Notes: generated from the sequence alone by a model not told the origin. Positions 21,656 to 35,800 are shown, numbered from the stretch's first letter. The stretch: 64,000 nt of DNA from Cloeon dipterum (GCF_949628265.1 NC_088790.1:25238545-25302544); one strand, 5' to 3'. Numbers and translations are program-made.

Positions 21656-24600
21656 TTATGGCTTGTGATATGCAGGAGGCTGGGGAAGCGGAAAGGTCGA
21701 CAAGCTGCTCTTGAAGCTTTCGATATCCTCGATCGACGTTGGCTGCAACACAAAATTAATGAAAATAAAAATATTAATACTTGTGCATTAGGGTTTACTA
21801 TAGAATTGTTCCATCCTTCAAACAAAGCAAACCGCTAAGGATTAAAGTAAAAAACATACTAACGCGCAAATTCGGGAAAAGAAGATTAATTTATGCGCTA
21901 AACATAAATTCAATTTAAAAAGAAAAAGGTTCCAGATAAAATGGAGATACAAATTTGAAGGTTGATAATGGCGGATTTTCGTGAGGTTTCATATATTTGA
22001 AAATTTTATCTTGAAGTTTAAACTCAGTTGCAAATTGTCAGACCATTTGTTGGTTTAAAATAATGTTAGAGCTATATTTAGCTATGTTCGATCAAATTAT
22101 GAAAGAGTGTTGTAAAAATCATATTGTCTGAAATTCAGGAAATTCTCTGTTAAGCAGAAAAATGTGAAAATACCTTTCGTACGGCCAACAACGGCCCAAA
22201 CTCGTCAATCTCAGCGCCAGCAGATCCAGCGCCTCCTTCCGCAGTCGACAACACGTGGATCGCCAGTTTTCGCCTTTTGGCACCTTCGGGGTGGATGTGA
22301 TCATTGTAAAATTTAATCACATCGTCCTTGGTGATTTTCCTGAGAGATTCGACCTCGATATTGTCCCGGTCAAAGCAGTACGTTCGGTTGGCAATTTCGG
22401 TCCAGTATAGATTGGTCAGTTGTTTCATCATCTTGGGCTTCTCCAGCCGCAGCGCAGCCAGGGCTTGTTTGTGCCGTTCAAACTCCTCGTCGCTCATTTC
22501 CTCGAGGTACGACTTCATGCTCAGCAGGAACTCCTCAATTTTGTGGTCCACGTAATCTGGGTGCTTGAGTGATGTAATCTCGATTCTCACACATTGGCCC
22601 GTAATGACGTAGCTATGACGTATATCCACGCTGTAACCCAGCTGCTCCTGTAATTAGAATTATGAGCAAGCTTGTGTGTAATTATTTTACAAGGTACTGC
22701 TTATACCGTATGAAAAATGATAGAATACTAGGTTAGCCAGTATAAATCATCAAATATGTAGATGATATTATAAGATCAAGATGGAACGGTCAATAAATAT
22801 TTAGTCAAAATCTTAAAATCGTAGGAACAAAATTTGTTTTGACGCAATGCACACGAGAAACCATTCAATAATAATCCATTAGAAAAAATGACGCATAGGT
22901 ATAATTACATTTTGGAGAGAATCTCGCTGAGAGTACAAAAACTCTGGTTTTTCAGGCAACAAATCATTGATATAAAAGATAACTTAATATGGAGCATTAT
23001 ATTTCTTTGGCGTTTAATAAATAGATAAATAAATCGATCAATTTGTATGTACAGACTTAAAACAATTAGGTACTTTGATTTTAAGATTTCGAGTAAATTT
23101 TAACGACTTTGAGACCTCTAACTTTGATTTTGGCTATCCATTTTTACTGCCTATATATCTAATTGTTCCTGAGGCAGCGAATCGTTGGTCTCATTGGCCT
23201 CCCAGCAAGAAATTGGATATCCAGGATATCCGCCTTATGACATCGGGCTGTACAGATTTATATCCTCCGGATATCCATGGATATCCCGGAAACCTTTTGG
23301 ATATCCTTCGGATATCCATTTTCTTGCTGGGCTTCTAGAAGCCGAATATGAACGTCAAAAGCCCGCAACTCTTTGCCCTTTTAAAATAAGTCATTTTTAT
23401 TTAAAGAAAAAAATTAATACTTTTATGCCAACCTTCTACCTAGAGGCTATATATTGACCTGCCAAATATTCTTACATTCGTTGACACTTGCCAAACTACA
23501 TACCACGGTCTCCTTGATATAAATTCACTTGGTACGAAGAGTAGTTAAAGCAGATTTTTTTTGAATTTACAATGAAAACACCTAAAATTTTCATAGATTG
23601 GCACGGCGTTAAACCTTTGACCTCTCATTTAGTGTTCATTCGACAAGACTCGACTCACGCAATCCAAAGAACACCTTTCATTTCGAATTATTGTAAGTAA
23701 AAGGTGACTTTCAAGATACAACTTCACAGCCCCAGTACTTTGAAAAAATCTAGCATCTCTATTAATTATACGAACACGAAAATTGACTGACTTTGGTCCT
23801 GAGCTCGTTGAAGCATGGTTCGCTGGCGAGTTTGACGAACAACTCAAGCAGCATTTTGCTCTCTGTGCTTTTGGGCGGGCACTGCAGGTGAAAGACGACG
23901 CAAGAAGTTTTGTACATGGCATTTCTCGCTTTATAAACATAGTTGCACCCTGCCAAGTTCATCAAAATGAGAAGAAAGTTAAAGAAACTAAGGGAATTAC
24001 ATATACCATCATTCAGCATAATATCACGGGGACGCTGCAAATGCGACGGCAGCATATTTTTTGGCAGGTTTCTTTCAATCACTTCGATCAGTTTCTGGGC
24101 TGCTGCTTTGTTCGCGTTGCCGTGGATCAGGCACTCAATGTGCATAATGGAGAAGAATTGCGGGATGAACCTCTCCAGGCCTTCGGCGGACACATCTGGA
24201 AAATTGGATAAATTGAAATATCATCCTGACTATAATAATAAATTTATTGAATATGGGTTGCGGACCATGTTTTTTTTTTAAATTTTAGCTGTCAAATCTA
24301 GCGAATTTTAACGTACGTGTCGTATTCTACAAGAAGGGAATGAACAAAAACTATGTTCAACTAATCGATTCAATTTCCCATAAAGATTTCATATCGTCAT
24401 AGCTAAAAATAAACAATCCAAATTTAAATGAAAGCAGAAGCTAAAATTTCGCATTTCAATTATTATTCTTATCGGGTACAATGCATACTTGTAAGTGGTT
24501 AAAAAAAATCTCACTTACATTCTTGAATATCCGAATAATCTCTATGAAGCCATTTGTTCTCCCGCAAGCACACAGATTCATAGTGAGATGCCTGCTTGTT

Positions 24601-27600
24601 TGGGAACCACGTGGAAAATTCCTTCAGATACCGCACGTGACAAAGAAAAAATTATTCAAGATTAAGACAAAAGAGGAAAGTGAAGCATACTTGTTCCTTT
24701 AAAAACTTGTAGCTTATCCCTCTGATATCCAATTTGAGCAGCGTGTTGAGCACTTTATCAAAAAAAAATTCTAGCTTGTCATGGAAGCCCTCAACGTACA
24801 CCTTTTAAATCCAATTCAGGTATCATTTTAAAACAAATTGTCTCTACTTACCAACAAGCCAGAACTTTGAGTCATGATATCAAACTTGAGACCCGCAAGG
24901 TTGGCGTAGCACGAATACACAATCAGGACGGTATTAACAAGTGCCACGTACATATCTATATAGTACGACGCGACGGGGTTCAAATTCGCAAACGGACTGA
25001 AAATTTAAAACAAACAGTTAAGCTTACAAATTGAGATAATATATGGAGCGTAGAATGCCTAGTAATATCCATCATCAGGTTTAATTTTGGGAGGAGAAAT
25101 TCGTCATCCTTCTTGTGCCACACTCGAACAAATGGCGTCTCATGAATGATAGATGGATGCGGTGGCGGCTGCAATAAAAAGTAATTAGTTCAGGGAAGTT
25201 GTAAAAATGGAGTTCAAATGAGCAAGCATTATCAAATTTCAAGAAAATATTAAGCACGAGAAATTCATTTACCAAAAATTATATATTGGAGGCTTATTAA
25301 TATCATGATTTACAATATTTTTGTAATAAAATTGCTAAAATTACTTAAGTTTTATATAATTTTTCAAATCATTTAAACAGATGATAGTTGCCAGAGTAAA
25401 AAATATGAATGCTGAATCACTTAACCATTAAAATACTGAAGGACGATAAGAATAAATATTGGACAATCACGATGACGGTAAAAACAATCATTCATTATTA
25501 AAAAAATGAGCTAAAAATGTCATCCGCGCATGACAGTATAGTGATGCCTGTTCACCGAAAGGTTTGGACATTTCTGAATATATTAAACTATACTAATTAC
25601 ATATCACTCTCAATTGTCGTGCAAAAACTGTATTTAAGAATTATTACTTTAATGTAAATCATATAACTATATTAAAAAAACCTTTTCTGTTCGTAGATTA
25701 AAGTTTTAGTTTTTTTTTAATATTATCTGAAATATATATATAAATAAGTATAGATTGACCAGCACAGAAACTCACATTATCATCATTTGGCAAAATATCT
25801 AAGTTGCTTGGAATGAACTCGTTCTTTTCGGGCAGCATCAGCTTTTCAATCGGCTTAGCCTTCTTCCACTTTTCAAGCAGCTCAGTTGGAATGTCTTCGA
25901 TTTTGTACTTGGTTCCGTACCATTTCTCAGTCTGGTCAGCATTTTTCTCAAAATGCTTAGAAAAAATGAAAATCCTGTTTTGAAGGATGGGTTAAAATTT
26001 TCTCAGAACATCAGAAAAAGGTGACCAACCTGCAGTTATTTGGCGTAAGCATATCCATCAGTTCATTAAGCAATTTTGGATTAAACTCTGACAATAAATA
26101 CTCTGCAGTCAGCACATCCTCTATCGGGTATTTCTTTGGAAAAGGGAAAACAGACATTTAAATTTATGTTCGCATTCAAAACGTAAACTCACCAGTAGGC
26201 CTTCAACCAGGTTGACAACGTAATTCAAAGCAGTTTCCTTGTCTTTGAACCGGAAACCCAATTTTCTTATTTCCGCGTACTCATTGAAAATTATTTTATG
26301 TCGTGGCCTCTCCTTTCGAAGCAAATTGATATACTAAAAGTTACGACAAGTAAATTTATACATTTTTTATTAAAGAATAATTGCGAGAGGGTTTAAAAAC
26401 CTGGAAAACGAAATCAATGACGTGGTCAACGTTCTTAAGACCATCTTCAGTCAGATTAATAATCAGGTCGAAGAAATAAAAAATTTGACTGGCCGTATGA
26501 AGATCGTAGTAAGCATTGAGATTAAACACCCATACTCGCTCTCTCAAGACGTACTGCAAGCTACCGCTGCTTTTGTGATCAAGAAGGTAGGCCAAGTACT
26601 TAATTGGCTGAAAGCAGGAAAAAAATGGTTAATTTTTAATATTTCTGCTAGCAGCATAACTCAAAAACGTTGCACATAATTTAAATATTTTCTGCTAATC
26701 TTTTACGTTTATTGAAAAGGATTATACAAAATCATCCCCACAAAATAAAAAAATATGTGTAAAATAAAAGGAATCTTTTGTTTTGAAATGCTTAATCAAT
26801 TGCGCAAAATAATTTTACAAAAAAGAGCACCATAGTTTTTTTAAGATTGAATTTTCACTGTAATTTTCACACGTTTATTACAAAGACGCTCAGGATAGTT
26901 TCACGGCATTTTTCTAACAGCGCGGGTTATTACTTTCGCTAAACACCTATTTATGAAAATATACTAACGCCTGACATGTACTGCTGACTCTTATCCACGA
27001 TGCGAAAGCTGATTCTAAGCAAATGTACCGGTTTAATTGGCACAGCCAATATTTTCTTTTTCAGCTGCTTTGGGCCAAGAGGATGTCCGGGCCACTCGGG
27101 CAGAGTGACGCGTTTGTTCTTAATTGTTCCAAACAATTTCACAGCTGTATTTTGCAGTTTGGCTAAAGAGTCTGTAAAATATATTTTATATTCAATGAAT
27201 ACAACATGCTGTGAAATTTATTCAAATCCATAGCGTTTCGTTTCATTGAAGAAGCAGAATCTTTTGGAAAAAACACAATTTTAACCTTTAAACATGCACC
27301 GATAGTAACTTTTATAATATTTGGATAATTTAAGATTTAATTTTACTTATTGATGATTTCTGGTTTTGATATACCAAAAAATATAGAAAATTTGGTGATA
27401 AAGAAATTACTGGAAAATATCCACATTTCCACCCTTCTTCCAAACTCTGGTAAACAATATAATCTGAAATTAGTTTTATATCGCACCTTTGCCGAGGATC
27501 ACGAGCGACATGATGTTGGACGAGTAGTAATCTCTGTGGAACTTGAGCAGCGCCTCCCTGACATTAATTCCATTTTTATTAGGATCTTCGACCAACGTTT

Positions 27601-29008
27601 GCAAGTTGCCAGTGCCAAATTTACTGTAGGGATGGTCCTTGCTGCTGGTGCTCCTTTCCAGCTGGTGTAATCGCCATGAGTCATTGGCCAAATTATTTTC
27701 ATGCACCGAATTGACGGCTTGCACTTCTCGGACTATCGCGTCCTCGGTGAAGAGAGGGGCCAAAAATAACTGAGAAAATCTTTCACCAGGATCAATGTTT
27801 GCAACCATATCTCAATTTTACTCATTATTACCTGTCTAATGCTCTATTCAAGTGCTCAGGGGTGACGTCAAAGTAGTGGGTCGTTTTTCCCATGGAGGTG
27901 TGTGCATTTGAACTGCCGCCATGCTCTGACAAGAACTTTTCGTACTCGTTCTCTCTTGGGTACTTTTCCGTTCCAAGGAACAACATGTGCTCCAGAAAAT
28001 GAGCCAAGCCATCGAGTCCATTGGGATCGCTCATGTAACCTGAAAGAAACAATCATTTGCATATTGAGATCATTAACATTTTCAAATAGTTATATCGGGC
28101 CATGAGCGTTTTGTTTGATTTTTAATGCTTGAAAAGACCAATGGAATTTAAAGCAAGTCCTTGTTAAATCCTATATCGGTCGCTCCATAGTCTATGAGAA
28201 ATAGATTATTCCATATTTATCTGTTTCTCTGGCAAAACCGTGGTACTGACCAGTTTTAATTAAATATTTGAAAATGCGTCTAAATTTTACGTAAGTTTAT
28301 TTTCAAAGCGTTTTTTCAAGGCTTTTTAATGCTTTACAAATTCTTCCCAAATATAAGGAATTTTGTCACTGCTTAGATTTAAACGAGAGCCCGACTAAGG
28401 CAAACACACACCAAATACTTCACCATTCCAATCATTGTTGTGATTCTCAAGAAGCAAAGAGCACACGTAATTAATGCGCGTTTCAAAATGCGACGCAAGT
28501 TGAATTGATAGAATGCCTAGAATTGTTCTACATAACATTCTTCAGTGTTGCATATCCCTATTGAAATTTTATACACCCTTTAAAGCTCTTAACACTTATC
28601 TTTGAAAGTATATAATAAAAATCTAGTCAAAAATTCCGTATAGAGTATAAATTTAATAGAAAATAAACATTTTAAAATCGTCGCACAAGATATATTTGCA
28701 TAAATTCTTACTTGAGAGAAAATTGGTCGCTTTGGTCGCAACAACATGAAAAGGTCTAATAAATTAAAAATATTCTATATAAATAAGAAAAATGGCTTTC
28801 TCATAACTCCTACAACTCATTTCAATACATAAAACGATGATTTTCACTATCAAATATAATTACCAACGTTAACGGTGAGTGCAGCTGCTGCCTTATCAGT
28901 TTTTGGGTCGCTGATGAGTAATACCCGCAGCTCATTGCCCAAAATTAGGCCTCGGTAATCTCTTTTGTCCTCTGGACTTTTCGTGATGTTTTTGAATATC
29001 TGGACCAT
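21656..29008 (-). CDS. Ide: IDE-like peptidase copy B, third zinc ligand replaced and early stop
   Basis: Coding exons: 28864-29008, 27832-28039, 27487-27779, 26969-27171, 26401-26607, 26193-26333, 26030-26133, 25776-25974, 25059-25168, 24852-24996, 24691-24801, 24519-24621 (homologous end 24639), 24007-24195, 23792-23949, 22174-22647, 21656-21742. About 958 residues, all frames open. HFLEH is intact in exon 2, but 76 residues later the zinc-binding Glu is Val: the text is NSVHENN where C and D read NSEYEKN and E reads NSEHEKN. A CAA-to-TAA change ends the protein at YHKP, seven residues before the QGSKAKV end of its sister D. Exon 12 has no AG at the usual acceptor; the nearest in-frame AG drops six codons. 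Intron 9 begins with GC. B and D are sister copies. The family is certain; impaired zinc binding is inferred. Confidence 0.9.
23201..23331. mobile_element. 131-bp inverted-repeat element in intron 14 of B
   Basis: The ends are inverted repeats of about 22 bp (CCCAGCAAGAAA...GGATATCC) with one mismatch. A CT dinucleotide is repeated on either side (23199-23200 and 23332-23333). The interior is rich in GGATATCC units. Sister copy D has the uninterrupted empty site at about 41357. It is a non-coding MITE-like element; I do not assign the superfamily. Confidence 0.8.
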
Positions 29009-29766
29009 CGTGGAAACGGTCGCTGTGGAGAGCGGTCTAGAAGAGAGAACTATTTTACGCTGCAAGCTCTTTAAATACGCCAACAAGAGCGCGTGGAAGT
29101 TAAAAAATTCTAAAAATTCATATTGCTATCTGAGCAGCGATTTCACAGCCCTTGACAGGAAAATTCCTGATTTCGTGAGTGAAAAGCCAGAAGGCGGAAA
29201 CAAATATGCGAAGGTTAAATTTGTAGTTTTCTCCTTTATTATTGACTTTTAACGTCAGTTTCTTGTTGAGCAGATTTCAGTTAAATTAAAGTAAATAATT
29301 TTTAAAATACGCAATACGGGTTGCTATAGTAATAAACCATGTGTTAAATTTTCCCCCGTTAAAATAACTTGAATTATTTCACGTCTATTTCGGCCCCTTC
29401 ACATTTCAGTAGCACAAATATATTAATCGGGAAATTATTTTTCGTCATTTGGGGATCCCATATTGATGAACTTCTTTAAGTCAAACACATGCGATTATAT
29501 TGATTTATTTTACTGAAATTTCCTTATTTTAATAGATCTCTGATATTTCAAGCATAAAAATTATGAGCTCGCTCTGGAATATTTAATTGTTCGCAATTCA
29601 AGTAAAAATATTGTTTTGTGGCTGATAAAGGGGTAAGTCTTCAGTGCACTTTAAATCAGATTTAATTTCTTTCAATCTTTGCAGGTTTGCCCCAGTAACT
29701 ATTATCGTGTGTGTAATTAATTATTTATGAATAAATAGAAAATGGTATATGGAAATGAATGGTATT
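29009..29766 (-). promoter_or_regulatory. B-C spacer: 5' flank of B and 3' flank of C
   Basis: Near 29009-29240 lies the conserved IDE 5' flank (pyrimidine run ending TCTTCTAG, gcaagctct block, Arg-rich frame). In B the putative upstream donor reads CAG|AT rather than CAG|GT. The rest is AT-rich and nearly the same as the D-E spacer (47.9-48.4 kb). No separate gene was found. Confidence 0.5.
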
Positions 29767-29782
29767 TTTATTGTAATTTATT
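29767..29782 (-). terminator. Poly(A) signals of copy C
   Basis: Two AATAAA motifs on the minus strand (tttatt at 29767-29772 and 29777-29782), about 70-80 bp past the stop codon. The equivalent pair follows copy E at about 48427-48442. Confidence 0.5.
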
Positions 29783-29849
29783 GCACTCTCTTGGCAATAA
29801 ATGCAAAAAGGTTAAAAAACGTGGAACATATTTTATATGACCGACGTTG

Positions 29850-32800
29850 CTAACGTACAAGTTTGGCTTTAGAACCTTGCGGCCTGTGATGAGCAAAAGG
29901 TTGGAGCAGCGGTAAGGTCGACAGACCACTCTTGAAGCTGCAGATGTCATCGATTCGCGTTGGCTGCAACACATTCAATCAATTATTAATAAATTATTTT
30001 CTTTGGTATAAAAATTAAGAAATACCTTGCTGACGACCGACAACGGCTCCAACTCGTCAATCTCAGCGCCAGCAGATCCAGCGCCTTCCTCCGCGGTTGA
30101 CAACACGTGGACCGCTAGCTTTCGCCTTTTGGCCCCCTCGGCGTGGATGTGATCAGTGTAAAACTTAATCACGTCGTCCTTGGTGATGGTCTTGAGAAAG
30201 TCGACCTCTATATTGTTCCGGTCAAAGCAGTATGTTTGCTCGGTAATTTCGTCCCAGAATAGATTCGTCAGTTGAATCATCTTCTTGGGCTTCTCCAGCC
30301 GCAGTACAGCCAGGGCTTCTTTGTGCCTTTCAAACTCCTCGTCACTCATTTCCTCGAGGTACGACTTCATGTTTAGCAGGAACTCCTCAATTTTGTGGTC
30401 CACATAGATCGGATGCTTGCACGACTGCACCAAGATTCTCACGCCTTGACTCGTCACATTGCGATGAAGGTCCAATTCCACAATGTAGCCGAGCTGCTCC
30501 TGTAATTTAAATGCGTAAATTTAATGGAATTATCCGAATTTGTTGGATCTTATTAATTTATAGTATATTTCCTGAACTGTCTCTTTGGCAAAAATTGGCT
30601 GAAACTTGGTAAGTAAAAAAATAAAATAATTTAAGTAGAAAACACATCCACGCCTTGAATTTTGAAATTTTAAGACTTAAATTTTCAAAATTAGAATAAC
30701 ATCTATGGTAAAAAAGAAAGTGTTTCAGAAGTAAAATAACCTATTTAATTTTTAGCCATCAATTTGAATCGATTTAAAAAAGCAAATAAAATTGCCCTGG
30801 TTTTAACCACCCTGCCTAAAACCAGCTGGTCAAAATGGGAACATTGCAACGATCCGAGAACTGCTTTCTCATGACATAGAGCTATGGGCATAAGCCAAAA
30901 CAAGTAAAACAGAATAATGACGAAATATAGCTTGTACTGCAATTCAAAACCTGCGTTTCTAGTTTTTAGCGTTGTTCTGTTTTTCAGGAGCAAAAAGGTG
31001 AGAATTCTCCAGTTGCAAAAGATCTTAAACGCTAAAAAAAATTGACTGACTTTGGTCCTGAGCACGTCGAAGCAGTGTTCGCTGGTGATTTGGACGAACA
31101 ACTCAAGCAACATGTTGCTCTCTGTTCTTTTCGGCTCGCACTGCAGGTGAACGTCGACGCAAGAGGTTTTGTGCTTTTCATTTGTTACTTCGTAAACACA
31201 GTTGCTTCCTTCCAGTATCATAGTATTGATTATTATAAAAACAATTACACAAAGAGTGCAGAATTTTACCATCCTCCAATTTCATGTCTCGGTAACGCAG
31301 CAAATGCTGCGGAAACAAAGGCATCACGTTCTTGGGCAATTTGCTCTCGATCAGTTTGATCAGTTTCTGGGCTGCTGCTTTGTTGGTGTTGCCGTGGATC
31401 AGGCACTCGATGTGCATCATGGAGAAGAACTCCTTGATGAAACTCTTAAGGTCATCGAAGGACAGATCTGGAAAAAAGGTAATTTATAAAAGCACTAGGA
31501 AACGTGAAGTTATTGCGGCGATCAATTTATAGAAATTTGGGTGCGAATCACGTGAAATGGTCGAAAAGTTATTTTTATCTGTTACGAGGAATTTAAAAGT
31601 GACGTAAAATGTGAAAATTATTGCATACCAATGAATTGCCTGGTTCAAATTAAAATATTATTGCTTACATTTTGTAGCTTCCAGTAGTTCAGTTTTAAGC
31701 CAACTTTTTTCTATCAAACACGCCGCTTGGTAACGCTTTGCCTGCGTGTATGGTTGTTCTGCTTCAAAATTCTTCAGATCCCTTACATACTAAATCAAGA
31801 ACAAAAACATAAGTCTAAAAATCTAAGAAAATTCAAGCCTAATTAATACAGATTCCTTGAAAATCTCATAGCGTTTCTCGTCAACATCCAAATTGAACAG
31901 CGTGTCGAGCACTTTGGTTAGCAGGATGTCTAGCTTGTCGTTAAATCCCTCGATTGACACCTGTCAAAAACAGTAAGCATATCTCTAATATATAATTTCA
32001 TTAGATTTACTCACCTTCAAGCCATATTCGGAGCTCACAACACTAAACTGGAGAGAAGCCAGGGAGGCGTCGTACGAATATTCAGTCAGGGCGTCACGAA
32101 CCAAATTCAGGTAAATATCTATAAAGTTTACCCTGAGCGGGTCCACGAACGCAAACGGACTGACAATTGAAATAAATATTAGAACAAATTTAAATATTAG
32201 ACATGTTGAATACCTCGTCAGTTCAAAGATCAGGTTTGATTTTGGGAGGAGAAACTCGTCATCCTTCTTGTGCCACACCCGAACAAATTTTGTCTCGTGA
32301 ATGATTGTGGGATGCTTTGATGGAGTAAAAATAGTTTAGATCAGGGTTCGACAGTTTTGCAATGCGCAAAAATTCTCAACTGGATTTTTACACAAAAATC
32401 ATCTGGTAAAAACCACCGCAGTGTCGGGTTTTTTAGAATTTAACCCCAGAAAGATTTTTGGCTTTTTTTGGATATCCAGCTGTTGAATCCACCACGAGAA
32501 TTTTCGATTATCAAAATAAATGCATTGTTTCGGACATAAATTAACAAAATTTAAGAAAGAAAAAACTCTAATAGATTTTCGCAATGCAGTGGGTTTTCAT
32601 GAAAAATTCGTGTTGTGCGAAACCTGGTAAGGATTGTTTAACAGAATTGCTATGATGCGATAAAAGAAACAAAATTATACGAAAACACATTGTCAAATAT
32701 CCGACTGGTTATTGTAATAATGAAGACGCAATGAAGAAGTTGGCATTGAGGAAAATGTCCGGAATTTCAGTAGAGCACAAATAATTCTAATGCAATTTAC

Positions 32801-35800
32801 TTCAGAGATGAATATTGCAAAAAAATAATATTCTGTTAAGTTCACTAAAACAAAAGTGGAATTTAAAATCACGTGTCTGACAAAAGGACAAAAAGAAACT
32901 CACTTTATCATCATTTGGCAAAATATCAAAGCTGCTTGGAATGAACTCGTTCTTTTTGGGCAGCTGCAGCTCTTCAATCGGCTTAGCATTCCTCCACTTT
33001 TCAATCAGCTCTGAAGGAATGTCTTCGATTTTGTACTTGGTTCCGTACCATTTCTCAGTCTGGTCAACAATAACAGGTTTCTTCGATACGATTCTAATCC
33101 TGATTGAAGGAAGGAAAAATTAAACAAAAGTCAGAGCATTTTCCAATTGTTTTCAACCTGCAGTTATCTGGAGTGAGCTTTTCCATCACTTGATTAATTA
33201 GCTCGGGTTTCCACTCAGACAATAAATTTTCTGCAGTCAGCACATCGTCTATTGGGTATTTCTAGAATAGGCAAAATTCCCTTTTCTTAAATGTTTTAAA
33301 AGCCGCCAACCACTGGCACCACTGTACTTTTGCAAATTTCGGAGGCTTAAATGCACTCTTTTAATACTGCGGCTACAAATATGCAATAATTCTGCTATCG
33401 TGCATTCTATACATAAGCGTAAAAATCTTTAAAATATTTTATGCAACTTGCTGAAAACTATGATTTCGTGTTGAACAACAAATTTTAAATACAAAAATTC
33501 AGGTTCCTATTTGCTTCTTCAAGTTTTTATTAAAAAGAATAAAAATTGAAATATTTTCAGTCAGGAATGCCCATGGCAGTAGGATTGAGTCTAAAATGTC
33601 GCTGTGAAAATACCAAAAAAATTTAAATTTCTAACCTTTAAATTAACAGCTTTAAAAAGTGTTTAACTGATTGTAATTTGACATTCGACACATAAAATTC
33701 CAAAAGTCAACTCACCAGCAGGTGTTTAGCCAACATGTAAACATATCCCACGGGCGATTCTTTGTCTTTGAACCGGAAACTGATTTGATCGATTTCCATA
33801 ATTTCATTGAAAATCCATTCCTTTGGATCTTCTTGCCGAAGCAGATTGATAAACTAAAAGTAGAAGCGTGATTGATTGATTTCCCACAGAGCGTTTTACT
33901 GGAAGAGTACCTGGAAGATGAGATCAACGATGTTGTCAACGTTCTCGAGACCCTTTTCAGTCAGATCAACGTCCACATCGAAAAGTGCAATGTCCCTTGC
34001 CACTGAGCTGCATCCGGCAATCAGTTGGCTCGACCAGCCACGCTTTTTCAGAGCAGAGAGCAAGCTGCCGCTGCTTTCGTGACCAATCAGGTGACTCAAG
34101 TACTCAAATGGCTGAAATCACAGAAAACGAAGAGTTCATTAATTAACAATTAGGAATCAACAAGCACTGATTGTCAGATAGGAAATCATTTGTTTCATTT
34201 CTAAAGTTTTCAAAATTCCCACTTTTTTCAATTTCTGTGTGCCAAAATTAAATAAAAATATTTTGAAGTTATACAACTAAAATTACAGAGAATAATTCGA
34301 CAATTCATGTGGCAATCAATCTCAGCATTTTAGTGCTGCTCACTTGAATGTAAACACCTTTCCCAGGGTTAAGGAGAAAATTGCTTTTTCAAGAATTTTT
34401 TTTGCTAACACATTAAGTGACAAATAGATGTTTAAAACTGCGGGGGCCAGATGTGAGATAAAATTGCGGTTCACACTACGTAAAGCGCGCATTGAAAAAA
34501 TGAAAATCATACATTTATATAATTTTTATGTTGATTTTATTTTTTTTGCAAATAAACTGCAACGCTCTTAAATAAATAAAAAAGTTATATGTGCACTGTC
34601 CCTAAATATGCTTTAGAATTAATATTATGATAGCGTGTGGGTGATACTTTATTGGTCTTTCAAGTCTAAAAATATAGAAACAGCGAAAATTGTGGCATTG
34701 ATTGCAGCCTCTCTTTAAATTTTTATCACGAGTGAAAGAATACTATAGTTTGTGAAAATGTAGGTTATAAGAAGTATACTATCCTAGTTTAATCTAAAAA
34801 AGATTATCAATTTATAAATCTAAAAACTTCCCAACATAGTCAAAATTGTACGATTTTGAGCTGCAGATGATTCTTACATCGTAGAATTGATCAAGATGAC
34901 TCCGATGACTAACTACAAAATAAATACTTACATCTGATTTGTAGTGCTGCCTCATGTCAGGAATGGGAAAGGAGATGGTAAGCAATCGCAAGTCATGTAC
35001 TGGGACGACACGTATTTTCTTTTTCAGCTGCTCTGGACCATAAGGATGTCCGGGCCACTCGGGCAAAGTAACGCGTTTGTTCTCAATTGCACCAAACATA
35101 TTCTCAGCTTTTTCTTGCAGTTCATCTAAAGAGTCTGTAAAATATATAATATATTCAATGAGTACAACATGTTCTGAAAAAAATTCAAATCCAGCGCTTC
35201 GTTTCATTGAAGAAGCAGAAATATTTGGGGACTCTCCCCCATTAATTCTGGAAAAAACACAATTTTAAACCTTTAAACATGCACTGATAGAGTCACTTTT
35301 AACATATTTTTGGATAATATAGGATTAAATTTTACTTATTAATGATCAAAGTGGATCAAAGAAAATAAAAAAAACACCATTTATTCCTATTTGAATAAAT
35401 TTCATTAAGGTCACAGTTGTTTTTGACGCAAAAATATCTTCAAGTTAAACTCGCAGTGAAATATGATATCGTATTTAATATTTAAAAACTGAATAAATAG
35501 GATTCCTGGTTTTCATATACCAACAATTTATAGAAATATTACTAAAAGAAATTATTGGAAAATATCCACATTTCCACCCTTCTTCCAAACTCTGGTAAAA
35601 AATATTTACTGAAATTAGTTTTATATCGCACCTTTGCCGAGGATCACGAGCGACATGATGTTGGACGAGTAGTAAGTGCTGTGGAACTTGAGCAGTGCCT
35701 CCCTGACATTAATTCCATTTTTCTTGGGATCTTCGACCAACGTTTGCAAGTTGCCAGTGCTAAATTTACTGTAGGGATGGTCCTTGATGCTGGTGCTCCT

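Noticed and set aside
23205-23330. CRISPR-like or satellite array of GGATATCC units
   Set aside because: The units are irregularly spaced inside an element with terminal inverted repeats, and the window is eukaryotic.
23783-24211. Plus-strand open frames of 100-140 residues over exons 13-14 of B, C, D, E and F
   Set aside because: They recur only because the minus-strand exons are conserved. They run across IDE splice sites and show no independent domain.
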